Assembly (NCBI RefSeq): GCF_015356865.1
Contig: NZ_JAAFZA010000085.1
Location: 1 to 38,563, forward strand
Origin: Catenulispora pinisilvae
Lineage (GTDB): Bacteria > Actinomycetota > Actinomycetes > Streptomycetales > Catenulisporaceae
DNA: 38,563 bases
Direction: 5' to 3'
The notes beneath the pieces were generated by a model. That model saw nothing but the letters and a program-made list of their open reading frames with translations. It ran no database searches and had not been told where the DNA came from. The position numbers were made by a program, and so were the translations under genes. Every line of letters begins with the position of its first letter. Positions within the stretch are counted from its first letter, which is position 1. Below are positions 16,277 through 23,824 of the stretch, one piece after another.

Positions 16277-17227
16277 CTACGGCTGCGCCGGCGCCGGCAC
16301 GATCGCGTTGATCTCGGCCAGCTCCTCAGCGGTCGGCTCCCAGTCGCCGGCGGCGGCGTTCGCCCGCACCTGCTCCGGGTTCATCGCGCCGGAGATCACC
16401 GAGGTGCAGCCGGGCTGGGCGGCCAGCGCCGCGATGCCGACGTCCAGGATGCTGCGGCCGTGCTTGTCGGCCCACTCGATCAGCGCCTCGACCTTGTCCA
16501 GGCGGTCCTCGGTGGCCCAGTGCGGGCGGCCGGCCAGCCGGGCGTTCTCCGGGATGTCGGCGCCGCGCCGGACCTTGCCGGTGAGCAGGCCGTTGGCCAG
16601 CGGGAAGTACGGCAGCACGCCCAGGCCGAAGCGCTCGGCGGCCGGCACCACCTCGGTCTCGGCGTCGCGGACCAGCAGCGACCAGTGGTTCTGGGCCGAG
16701 ATGAACGGGGTGGCGTTCAATTGCTCGGCGACGTAGTGCGCCTCGGCGATCTGCCAGCCGGCGAAGTTGGAGTTGCCCAGGTAGCGGACCTTGCCCTCGC
16801 CGACCAGGTCGTCCAGCGCCGCCAGGGTCTCGGCGATCGGCGTCGCCGGGTCCGGGGTGTGCAGCTGGTACAGGTCGATGTAGTCGGTCCGCAGCCGCTT
16901 GAGCGAGGCCTCCACCGCCCGCCGGATGTAGGACCGGCCGCCCTTGGCGCCGGCCGCCGGCGGGTATCCCATGTCAAAGCTCTGATGTCCGAACTTGGTG
17001 GCCAGGACCACCTGGTCCCGGCGGCCGGCCAGGACCTCGCCGAGGAAGCTCTCGGACTGGGACCGGCCGTACATGTCGGCGGTGTCCAGCAAGGTGATGC
17101 CGGCGTCGATCGCGGCGTCCACGACGCGCCGGGTGCCGGCCACGTCCAGTCGGCTGCCGAAGTTGTTGCAGCCCAGGCCGACGACGGAGACGAGCAGGCC
17201 GGAATTACCGAGGTGACGATAGCGCAT
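16277..17227 (-). CDS. Aldo/keto reductase
   Basis: A 316-residue NAD(P)H-dependent oxidoreductase of the AKR superfamily, cytoplasmic (beta/alpha)8 barrel. The catalytic tetrad is visible: D48 and Y53 (LLDTADMYG), K78 (VLATKFG) and H123 (LYQLHTPDP). The C-terminal cofactor-binding part includes CTSVISGAMNPEQVRANA. It resembles the potassium-channel-beta/YhdN-like branch, which reduces aldehydes and ketones; the substrate cannot be given. It lies 24 bases downstream of the AtuA-family gene on the same strand and is probably co-transcribed with it. Degenerate GAAGCT repeats begin right at its 3' end. Confidence 0.9.
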   Translation of the reverse strand: MRYRHLGNSGLLVSVVGLGCNNFGSRLDVAGTRRVVDAAIDAGITLLDTADMYGRSQSESFLGEVLAGRRDQVVLATKFGHQSFDMGYPPAAGAKGGRSYIRRAVEASLKRLRTDYIDLYQLHTPDPATPIAETLAALDDLVGEGKVRYLGNSNFAGWQIAEAHYVAEQLNATPFISAQNHWSLLVRDAETEVVPAAERFGLGVLPYFPLANGLLTGKVRRGADIPENARLAGRPHWATEDRLDKVEALIEWADKHGRSILDVGIAALAAQPGCTSVISGAMNPEQVRANAAAGDWEPTAEELAEINAIVPAPAQP

Positions 17228-17251
17228 ACCACGATCTTAACCCGGTGCGAT

Positions 17252-19036
17252 TCACCCGTTGAGGAACTCCACCGGGACCATGACCAACCGTGACCGCACG
17301 AATTCGCCCAGCCCCTTGGCCTGCGGATCGGCGCGGGTCGAGGCGGCCACGCCTTCGCCGAGCAGGCCGTAGACGACGAAGTTGAGGGCCCGCAGGTTGG
17401 GCAGTTCGAAGCGCTCCACGCGCAGATCGCTGCATTCCGGGACCAGCTTCTGGAAGGTGTCCACGTCCAGGGTCTCGCGCAGCCAGGCGAAGGCGCGGTC
17501 GGTGCGCGTCCACATCCCGACGTTCGCGTTCCCGCCCTTGTCGCCGGACCGCGCGCCGCAGACCAGGCCCAGCGGGGCCAGTCGCTTCATCCCGTCGGAG
17601 AAGAACGGCTCGGGCGGTCGCGGCGCGCCTAAATGCAGCGGCACGCCCATCGGCCGGCGGCAGGGCCGGATCGGCACCCGTTCGCCGTCGGGCAGCACCA
17701 CGACGTGGTCCACGTGCCGGTCCTGGATCAGCGTCGGCCAGTAGACCCCGTATTCGACCTCCCGGGTGGGCGGCGCGGTCGGGTGGAACCCGGAGTAGCC
17801 GGCCAGCGAGAGGCTGGCCACCGCGCCGGTGAAGGCCTGGCCGACCTTGTCCGGATCGGGGTCCTTGACGGTGATGTGCAGGTAGGCGGTGGCCTCCTCA
17901 TCGGTGCGGGCCTGCTCGGCGGGCTTGTCGCTGCGTTGCAGCCGCACGTCCACGAAGGCGAAGCGGGCCCGGCCGCCGAGGGTGTCGAAGATCTGCTGCT
18001 CGGCCAGGCCCGCCTTGGCCTCTATGTCCAGGCCGGTGATGCCCAGGCTGACCGAGTTGCGGTAGCCGCCGCGGTAGTTCAGCGCGACCTTCAACTTGTG
18101 CGGGCCGGTCATGCCCTTGGCGCCGCGGATCTCGACCCGGTCCGGGGCCTGCTGGGTCACGCGCAGGGTGTCGAAGTGCGCTGTGACGTCAGGGTTCGTA
18201 TAGGCCGGGCCCTCGATCTCGTACAGCAGCTGCGCGGTGACGGTGCCGACCGAGACCACGCCGCCGGTGCCCGGGTGCTTGGTGATCACCGCGGAGCCGT
18301 CGTGCGCCACCTCGGCGATCGGGAAGCCGGGCACCCGGGTGTCGGGGAGTTCGTCCAGGAAGGAGTAGTTGCCGCCGGTGCACTGCGGGCCGCACTCGAT
18401 GACGTGCCCGGCGGCGACCGCGCCGGCCAGGGCGTCCCAGTCCTCGCCGTTCCAGCCGTGCCACCAAGCGGCCGGGCCCACGACCAGTGACGCGTCGGTG
18501 ACCCGGCCGCAGACGACGATGTCCGCGCCGCCGGCTAACGCCGCGGCGATGCCCCAGCCTCCCAGGTAGGCGTTGGCCGAGATCGGTCCGGCGGCCTCGC
18601 GGTACAGCTCGCCGGTGTCCAGGTTGTCGAACGGGACCTTCTTGGCCCGCAACTCGGCCAGCCGGGGCAGCAGGTCGTCGCCCTCGATGTGGGCCACCGA
18701 CAGCCGCAGGCCCAGATGCGCGACCAGGGCTCTGAGATCCTCGGCCAGCCGGGCCGGCTCCAGGCCGCCGGCGTTCGTCACGACCTTGATGCCCTTCTCC
18801 TGGCAGGCGCCGAGCACCTGGTTCATCTGGGCCAGGAAGGAGCGCGCGTAGCCGGGGCCGCCGCGTTCCCGTGCCTTGTACAGCAGCAGCGGGGTGAGCT
18901 CGGCGAGGTAATCGCCGGTCAGGACGTCGATCGGACCCCCGTCCACCATCTCCCGGACCGCCGACAGGCGGTCTCCGTAAAACCCGGACGAGTTGGCGAT
19001 GCGTACCGGGCGGCGGGGCGGGACCTGGGTGTTCAC
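17252..19036 (-). CDS. AtuA-family protein (DUF1446) with C-terminal AtuA-like domain
   Basis: 594 residues. The N-terminal 450 or so match the DUF1446/AtuA family (acyclic terpene utilisation), beginning RPVRIANSSGFYGDR with the blocks DVLTGDYLAELTPLLL, VVTNAGGLEPARLAEDL, ADIVVCGRVTDASLV and ECGPQCTGGNYS. The C-terminal 100 residues (CGARSGDKGGNANVGMW onward) are the separate AtuA-like domain, fused here. In Pseudomonas, atuA belongs to citronellol/geraniol catabolism, but its reaction is not established. GTG at 19036 is chosen because GAGGAG lies 8 bases upstream; the open frame extends to 19165 without a site. None of the usual acyl-CoA carboxylase/dehydrogenase partners is nearby; the downstream neighbour is an aldo/keto reductase. 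Confidence 0.88.
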   Translation of the reverse strand: MNTQVPPRRPVRIANSSGFYGDRLSAVREMVDGGPIDVLTGDYLAELTPLLLYKARERGGPGYARSFLAQMNQVLGACQEKGIKVVTNAGGLEPARLAEDLRALVAHLGLRLSVAHIEGDDLLPRLAELRAKKVPFDNLDTGELYREAAGPISANAYLGGWGIAAALAGGADIVVCGRVTDASLVVGPAAWWHGWNGEDWDALAGAVAAGHVIECGPQCTGGNYSFLDELPDTRVPGFPIAEVAHDGSAVITKHPGTGGVVSVGTVTAQLLYEIEGPAYTNPDVTAHFDTLRVTQQAPDRVEIRGAKGMTGPHKLKVALNYRGGYRNSVSLGITGLDIEAKAGLAEQQIFDTLGGRARFAFVDVRLQRSDKPAEQARTDEEATAYLHITVKDPDPDKVGQAFTGAVASLSLAGYSGFHPTAPPTREVEYGVYWPTLIQDRHVDHVVVLPDGERVPIRPCRRPMGVPLHLGAPRPPEPFFSDGMKRLAPLGLVCGARSGDKGGNANVGMWTRTDRAFAWLRETLDVDTFQKLVPECSDLRVERFELPNLRALNFVVYGLLGEGVAASTRADPQAKGLGEFVRSRLVMVPVEFLNG

Positions 19037-19170
19037 TTCACGAACTCCTCGCAGTGTGAACCGGGTTCTCTCCGTGACTTTACTCGCGGGGTACCCCCTG
19101 GCGGGCCAGTAGCGCGCAGGATTTCCTAGAACGAGGGACGGGGAAGTCCGGTCGGTCCGGTTCATCTTGA

Positions 19171-19197
19171 GATCGACTCAGCCTTTTTGAGTAGATC
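19171..19197. promoter_or_regulatory. 10-bp inverted repeat, candidate operator
   Basis: GATCGACTCA (19171-19180) and TGAGTAGATC (19188-19197) match at 9 of 10 pairs around a 7-base spacer. The site lies in the 227-base divergent region between the AtuA-family gene and the small membrane-protein gene, so it could control either. Confidence 0.35.
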
Positions 19198-19251
19198 GTC
19201 ATCCTCTGGTATGTCACTCCCCGGACTGATTACCCAGCAACGGGCCCGACC

Positions 19252-19257
19252 TATCTT
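19252..19257 (+). promoter_or_regulatory. -10 box TATCTT, probably a leaderless promoter
   Basis: TATCTT ends 6 bases before the ATG at 19264, with no Shine-Dalgarno between, so transcription would start at the start codon. No clear -35 box is visible. Confidence 0.4.
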
Positions 19258-19263
19258 CGCCTC

Positions 19264-19695
19264 ATGACTGTCGACGATCTGACGCCGCAGGAGATCGCCG
19301 CGGCCCTGGCGGCCCGCCGCGAGCTGGGCCCGGAGTACGAGCACGAGATCGCGGCCGCGCTGGCCGACAAGATGGAGCGCCGGATCGACGCCGAGGTGCA
19401 GGCCCGCACCGCCGCCGGGGGCGGCGTGGGTGTCGGCTTCGGCGGTGGTACCGGCACCGGCCCCGGCCGCGAGGCGGCGGCCGAGCCGACGACCGGCCAG
19501 CACCAGCTGGCCCTGGCCGACGCGATGACGGCGCGGGTGACGGCGGTCGCCTCGCTGATCGCCGGCACCGCGGTCACCCTCGGCGTGAGCGGGCAGGACC
19601 AGCAGCACGGCGTGGTGTCGATCGCCTGGTTCGGGATCATGGTGATCAACGTGGCGGTCAACTTCGGCCGGCGCCGGCGGCGCAACCGGCCGTAG
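19264..19695 (+). CDS. Small membrane protein of unknown function
   Basis: 143 residues. The N-terminal half is charged and helical (LTPQEIAAALAARREL, then EYEHEIAAALADKMERRIDA). A Gly-rich linker follows, then two hydrophobic segments (VTAVASLIAGTAVTLGV and VSIAWFGIMVINVAVNF) and a basic end (GRRRRRNRP). This order, a cytoplasmic helical head then a two-helix hairpin, is common in small actinobacterial membrane proteins without assigned function. The start is the ATG behind a TATCTT box. Confidence 0.7.
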   Translation: MTVDDLTPQEIAAALAARRELGPEYEHEIAAALADKMERRIDAEVQARTAAGGGVGVGFGGGTGTGPGREAAAEPTTGQHQLALADAMTARVTAVASLIAGTAVTLGVSGQDQQHGVVSIAWFGIMVINVAVNFGRRRRRNRP

Positions 19696-19772
19696 CCGGA
19701 CGGTCTTCGGGCAGGGCCGCTGACGTGCGAAATGGTTTGCCGCGCGCCGTCCCGCTCGGATAGGAAGAGCCC

Positions 19773-20309
19773 ATGCTGAGGGGTACCAAGATCGGGCTCA
19801 GGGCCCGGCATGACGACGACATACCGGTTCTGCTGGCCGAGCTCTACAACGACGTGGTCAACTCCGCGCGGGCCGACGGCGGGCCGTGGCGGCCGCTCCC
19901 GCCCGGCACGAAGGACTCGCGGCTGGCGGTCGATGAGAGCGAGCCGGCGCACGTCTCGTTCTCGGTGGTGGAGCTGGAGGGCGGCACTCTGCTCGGCACT
20001 GCCACGCTGTGGGCGATCGACACCCACAACCGGGCCGCCCACATCGGGCTCGGCCTGTTGCCGTCCTGCCGCGGCAAGGGCTACGGCACGGACGTGGTCG
20101 CGGCGATGTGCGTCTACGGGTTCACCGTGCGCGGCCTGAACCGGTTGCAGATCGAGACGCTGGTCGACAACCACGCGATGCTGCGCGCGGCCGAGAACAA
20201 CGGATTCGTGCGCGAGGGCCTGACGCGGTCTTCGGCGTGGGTGATGGGCCAGTTCATGGATGAAGTGGTGTTGGGGCAGCTGGCTGAGGAGTGGAAGCCG
20301 AAGGGCTGA
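19773..20309 (+). CDS. GNAT-family N-acetyltransferase (RimJ/RimL-like)
   Basis: A 178-residue acetyl-CoA-dependent acyltransferase. The acetyl-CoA loop motif is visible as GLGLLPSCRGKGYGTDVV (R/Q-x-x-G-x-G/A type: CRGKGYG). It is followed by the conserved NRLQIETLVDNHAMLRAAENNGFVREG strand-helix that typifies RimJ/RimL-like members. The acceptor may be a protein N-terminus or a small molecule. GGAAG precedes the ATG by about 7 bases. It converges with the citrate synthase gene across a 270-base spacer containing that gene's terminator. Confidence 0.87.
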   Translation: MLRGTKIGLRARHDDDIPVLLAELYNDVVNSARADGGPWRPLPPGTKDSRLAVDESEPAHVSFSVVELEGGTLLGTATLWAIDTHNRAAHIGLGLLPSCRGKGYGTDVVAAMCVYGFTVRGLNRLQIETLVDNHAMLRAAENNGFVREGLTRSSAWVMGQFMDEVVLGQLAEEWKPKG

Positions 20310-20508
20310 CGTGCTGTCCCGGAGTAGTACGTGATCCAGATGCGGCTTCGTGTCCACGACTACTCCATATAGGTGGTGCCTGGCTGGCGACTGCCTCTGG
20401 CACGCCTCCCGTCCGGGGCCACCATGCCGACGTCGACGATCGGCGGCTTGGCCGGGCAGCCCGGGATCGCGGTGCTGCCCACGTGCTCGATCGGCTTCGC
20501 CTGGAAAT

Positions 20509-20553
20509 CCTCAGGGCCCGGATCCCGTCGTTCACGGAATCCGGGCCCTGAGG
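20509..20553 (-). terminator. Long hairpin terminator after the citrate synthase gene
   Basis: CCTCAGGGCCCGGAT (20509-20523) pairs perfectly with ATCCGGGCCCTGAGG (20539-20553), with an inner CCG/CGG pairing in the loop. Read leftward, it starts 26 bases after the citrate synthase stop and is followed by TTTCC. It may also stop rightward transcripts from the acetyltransferase gene. Confidence 0.75.
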
Positions 20554-20579
20554 TGCTCTTCTAACGTGCTACTCCAGTC

Positions 20580-21755
20580 TCACTCCCCGGGCAGCGGCTG
20601 CGGTGCCGGGATGCCGGCGTAGTGCGCCGCGGGGCGGATGATCTTGGAGTCGCGGGCCTGTTCGAGGATGTTCGCGCACCAGCCGATGACGCGGGAGGTG
20701 GCGAATGTCGGGGTGAACATGTCGCGCGGGACGCCGGCCAGTTCCATCACCACGCCGGCGTAGAACTCGACGTTGGTGTAGAGCTGGCGGCCCGGCTTGA
20801 GTTCGGCGAGGGCCTTCAGGACGTGCGCCTCGACCGCGACCGCGAAGTCCACCAGGTCCCCGCCGAGGCGCTGGGCCACGCCGCGGAGCATGATCGAGCG
20901 CGGGTCGTCGGTGCGGTAGACCGGATGGCCGAAGCCCATGATCCGGGCGCCCGCCTCGACCTGTGCGCGCACCCAGTCCTCGGCCTTGTCCGGGGTGCCG
21001 ATCTCGTCCAGGGTGTCCAGGGCGCGCGAGGGGGCGCCGCCGTGCAGCGGGCCGGACAGCGAGCCCAGCGCCCCGGTCACGGCCGCGGCCAGGTCGGCGC
21101 CGGTGGAGGCGATCACCCGGGCGGTGAAGGTGGAGTTGTTGAAGCCGTGGTCCACGGTCGAGATCAGGTACTGCTCGATCGCGCGGGCCTGCTCCGGGGT
21201 CGGCTCGGTGCCGGTGAGCATGTAGAGGTAGTTGGCCGCGTACGACAGGTCGTCGCGCGGCTCCACCATCTCCAGGCCCTTGCCGAGCCGGTGGATCGCG
21301 GTCAGCACCGTCGGGGCCAGGGCGCTGACGAACAGCGCGTCGGCCCGGCGGGTCTGCTCGTCGATGTCGTAGATCGGCCGCATCCCGCGCTGCCCGGCCA
21401 GCAGCGGCAGCGCCGCCCGCAGGCCGTTCATCGGCTCGCCGTGCACCGCCTCGGCGATGGCCGGCAGCAGCGCCTTGACCTTGTCCGGGACGTGCCGCAG
21501 CGGCGTGGTCTCGGCGATGAACGCCGCGCGCTGCGCCGGGTCCGGCAGGTAGCCGTCGATCATCAGGACCCAGACGTCCTCCAGGGTCCGCTTCTCGGCC
21601 AGCTCCACCGCGTTGTACTGGCGGTAGTGGTAGAAGCCTTCCTCGCCGCGCACGTCGCCGACTTCCGTGTCGGTGACGATGACACCGGCCAGACCGCGCG
21701 GAACCTCGACTGTGGTGACGCTCCGCGTGGGGCGAGGCTGCTCGGATTCGAGCAT
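20580..21755 (-). CDS. citA: Citrate synthase (citrate synthase 2 type)
   Basis: Condenses acetyl-CoA and oxaloacetate to citrate; 391 residues, the usual size of the shorter actinobacterial 'citrate synthase 2'. Substrate-binding and catalytic histidines are H203 (VDHGFNNSTF), H238 (GPLHGGAPS) and H277 (GFGHPVYRTDDPRS). At the place of the usual catalytic Asp in NVDFYSG, this protein reads NVEFYAGVVM, i.e. Glu. A methylcitrate synthase activity cannot be excluded from sequence. AAGGAGG lies 7 bases before the ATG, so the start is secure. It is divergent from an ABC ATPase gene; repeated CTTGTGTGAT elements in the spacer may be regulatory. Confidence 0.87.
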   Translation of the reverse strand: MLESEQPRPTRSVTTVEVPRGLAGVIVTDTEVGDVRGEEGFYHYRQYNAVELAEKRTLEDVWVLMIDGYLPDPAQRAAFIAETTPLRHVPDKVKALLPAIAEAVHGEPMNGLRAALPLLAGQRGMRPIYDIDEQTRRADALFVSALAPTVLTAIHRLGKGLEMVEPRDDLSYAANYLYMLTGTEPTPEQARAIEQYLISTVDHGFNNSTFTARVIASTGADLAAAVTGALGSLSGPLHGGAPSRALDTLDEIGTPDKAEDWVRAQVEAGARIMGFGHPVYRTDDPRSIMLRGVAQRLGGDLVDFAVAVEAHVLKALAELKPGRQLYTNVEFYAGVVMELAGVPRDMFTPTFATSRVIGWCANILEQARDSKIIRPAAHYAGIPAPQPLPGE

Positions 21756-21766
21756 CGTCGTGCCTC

Positions 21767-21804
21767 CTTGTGTGATTGTGTCGTCACCCCCGATCTTGTG
21801 TGAT
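21767..21804. promoter_or_regulatory. Two CTTGTGTGAT direct repeats
   Basis: CTTGTGTGAT occurs at 21767-21776 and 21795-21804, 28 bases apart, just upstream of the citrate synthase gene (ATCACACAAG on its strand). The proximal copy overlaps that gene's ribosome binding site. This is a candidate regulator site; the protein is unknown. Confidence 0.35.
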
Positions 21805-21858
21805 CCGCGCGATGCCCGTCAATCGGCGCGGTTGGTGATATGTGATGATCATGGGGTG

Positions 21859-21864
21859 TACGCT
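21859..21864 (+). promoter_or_regulatory. -10 box TACGCT, probably a leaderless promoter
   Basis: TACGCT ends 6 bases before the GTG at 21871; no Shine-Dalgarno is present. TTGGTG at 21832-21837 could be a poorly spaced -35. Confidence 0.35.
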
Positions 21865-21870
21865 GGCGCT

Positions 21871-22872
21871 GTGACGGATGTGATCTCCCTCACCGGGCTG
21901 GTGAAGACCTTCGGCAGGGGATCGGCGGCCACCCGCGCCCTGGACGGCCTGGACCTGGTCGTGGCCCCCGGCGAGGTGCACGGCCTGCTCGGCCCCAACG
22001 GCGCCGGCAAGTCCACCACCCTCAGAATCCTGTTGAGTCTGCTCCGTCCGGACGCCGGCGAGGTTCGGCTGTTCGGGCAGGACGCCTGGCGCGACGCGGT
22101 GGCCCTGCACCGCCGACTGGCCTACGTCCCCGGCGATGTCGCTTTGTGGCCGGATCTGTCCGGCGGCCAGGTCCTGGCGATGCTGGGGAAGCTGCGCGGA
22201 CGCGGCGGCGCGTCGGACCGCGCCGCGGGCGCCAAGCGGATGGCCGAGCTGCTGGAGCGCTTCGACCTGGATCCGGGTAAGAAGGGCCGCGCGTACAGCA
22301 AGGGGAACCGGCAGAAGGTGATGCTGGTCGCGGCGTTCGCCTCCGAGGCCGAACTGCTGGTCCTGGACGAGCCGACCAGCGGCCTGGACCCGCTGATGGA
22401 GGCCGTGTTCCGGACGTGCCTGGCCGAGGAGAAGGCGCGCGGACGCACGGTGCTGCTGTCGAGCCACATCCTGTCGGAGGTCGAGGAGGTCTGCGACCGG
22501 GTCAGCATCGTGCGCCGCGGCCGGGTCGCGGAGTCCGGGACGCTGGCCGAGCTGCGGCACCTGACGCGGACGCTGGTGAGCGCCGAGATGGAGCGGCTGC
22601 CGCCGGGGTTCGACGGGTTCGCGGGGCTGCACGAGGTGCGGGTGACGGAGCTGGGGGCCGACGGGGGAGTGCGGCTGGAGTGCACAGTCGACACGGAACA
22701 CTTGTCAGCGCTGATGGTGGCGCTGGGGACGCAGGGGGTCAGGGCTCTGACGAGCCGGCCGCCGACGTTGGAGGAGCTGTTCCTGCGGCACTATGCCGAG
22801 CCGGAGCGCGGGCGGGGCAGCGCCGAGCGGGCGAGTGAGGCGAGTGAGGCGAGTGAGGCCAGCGCAGTCTGA
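21871..22872 (+). CDS. ABC transporter ATP-binding protein without an adjacent permease
   Basis: 333 residues. Walker A is GPNGAGKST (residues 41-49), the signature is YSKGNRQKVMLVAAF, and Walker B is LLVLDEPTSGLDPLM, followed by LLSSHILSEVEEVCDRV. The C-terminal 90 residues are the accessory part of an ABC-2 exporter. Such ATPases are normally followed at once by a polytopic permease gene. Here the next 200 bases are repeats and the next gene is on the other strand, so the partner is missing or elsewhere. The tail ends in an EAS repeat encoded by 9-base units (22831-22866). The GTG start follows a TACGCT box; the open frame extends further upstream but would cross the citrate synthase gene. 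Confidence 0.9.
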   Translation: MTDVISLTGLVKTFGRGSAATRALDGLDLVVAPGEVHGLLGPNGAGKSTTLRILLSLLRPDAGEVRLFGQDAWRDAVALHRRLAYVPGDVALWPDLSGGQVLAMLGKLRGRGGASDRAAGAKRMAELLERFDLDPGKKGRAYSKGNRQKVMLVAAFASEAELLVLDEPTSGLDPLMEAVFRTCLAEEKARGRTVLLSSHILSEVEEVCDRVSIVRRGRVAESGTLAELRHLTRTLVSAEMERLPPGFDGFAGLHEVRVTELGADGGVRLECTVDTEHLSALMVALGTQGVRALTSRPPTLEELFLRHYAEPERGRGSAERASEASEASEASAV

Positions 22873-22874
22873 GG

Positions 22875-23020
22875 GCAAGGTACGCGCAGGTCGGCGGGGT
22901 GAGCGGGCCGGGCATGAGGATGTAGGGCCGCCGGCTCGGCGGGCCGGGCATGAGGATGTAGAGGCGCCGGCTCTGCAAGGTACGCGCAGGTCGGCGAGGT
23001 GAGGAGCCGGACATAGAGAT
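22875..23020. repeat. Cluster of short direct repeats after the orphan ATPase gene
   Basis: Two kinds of repeat interleave. GCAAGGTACGCGCAGGTCGG begins copies at 22875 and 22975; these match over 29 bases with one difference. A 36-base unit starting GGGCCGGGCATGAGGATG occurs at 22905-22940 and 22941-22976, with a partial third copy at about 23003-23020. No coding sequence is supported in 22873-23074. Confidence 0.75.
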
Positions 23021-23074
23021 GCGCGCGTCGGCCGGAGCGAGCACGAGTGTGGTCGCGAGCCGACACGGCGCGGC

Positions 23075-23788
23075 TCACTGTCGCTGGGCCGGCATGATCC
23101 CCAGGTCGGCAAGGAAGCCACGTACTTCTGCGAGAAACCGTTCGGGGGCATCGCGGTGCGGGGTGTGCCCCGCCCCCTCCAGCGTGACCAGGCGCGCGCC
23201 GGGCATGAGCGCGGCGGCCTCGGCGAGCAGGTCTTGCGGTACGTGGCTGGTGGCTCCGCCGGCGAGCACGAGCGTGGGCGTCGTGATGCGGGCGAGGTCG
23301 TGCCACCAGGCCGGGTCGGGCGTGCTGATCGCGTCGAAGACCGCCGGCAGGACGTCCCAGTCGTAGGGCGGCTCCTCCTCGGGACGCTTGGGCGCCGGCA
23401 GCTTCAGGCCCTGCTTCGGCGGGACCGTGTCCTCCAGAATCAGAGCTCTGAGCCGTTCGGGGTGCTGCTCGGCCGCCAGTGCCGAGACGGTGCCGCCCAT
23501 GCTGTGGCCCAGCAACACGAACTCGTCCAGGCCCAGCGCGTCGGCGAACCCGAACACATCGTCGCGCCAGATCGGGAACCCGTACCTGCCCGGCCGGTCG
23601 CTGTCGCCGTAGCCGCGTTGGGTGAGTGCGAAGACGTGGAAGCCTTCGAGCGCGGCGGCGGTAGCGTCCCAGATGTGCGCGCGGCCGGGGTGGCCGTGCA
23701 CGGCGACCAGCGCGGGGCCGTCGGTCGGGCCGGTCTCCCGGTAGTGCAGGTTCAGGCCCCTGACATGCGCGACGTGATCGACGGTCAT
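23075..23788 (-). CDS. Alpha/beta-fold hydrolase
   Basis: 237 residues with the alpha/beta hydrolase pattern. The oxyanion-region loop is VHGHPGRAHIWD, the nucleophile elbow GHSMGG has S96, and the catalytic His lies in EGAGHTPHRDAPERF near the end. The acid is probably an Asp or Glu in the loop after ITTPTLVLAGG. The start MTVDHVAHV at 23788 is preferred because homologous proteins begin close to the first strand; an upstream ATG at 23815 is possible. Esterase, lactonase or C-C hydrolase activity cannot be told apart. It is separated by only 36 bases from the histidine kinase gene and points the same way, so they may share a transcript. Confidence 0.85.
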   Translation of the reverse strand: MTVDHVAHVRGLNLHYRETGPTDGPALVAVHGHPGRAHIWDATAAALEGFHVFALTQRGYGDSDRPGRYGFPIWRDDVFGFADALGLDEFVLLGHSMGGTVSALAAEQHPERLRALILEDTVPPKQGLKLPAPKRPEEEPPYDWDVLPAVFDAISTPDPAWWHDLARITTPTLVLAGGATSHVPQDLLAEAAALMPGARLVTLEGAGHTPHRDAPERFLAEVRGFLADLGIMPAQRQ

Positions 23789-23824
23789 GGCGCCGACCCT
23801 AGCAATGCCGCTCACATCTGATCT

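Noticed and set aside
20622..21803. A 393-codon plus-strand open frame opposite citrate synthase
   Set aside because: It is a shadow of citA, whose catalytic segments and ribosome binding site are on the minus strand.
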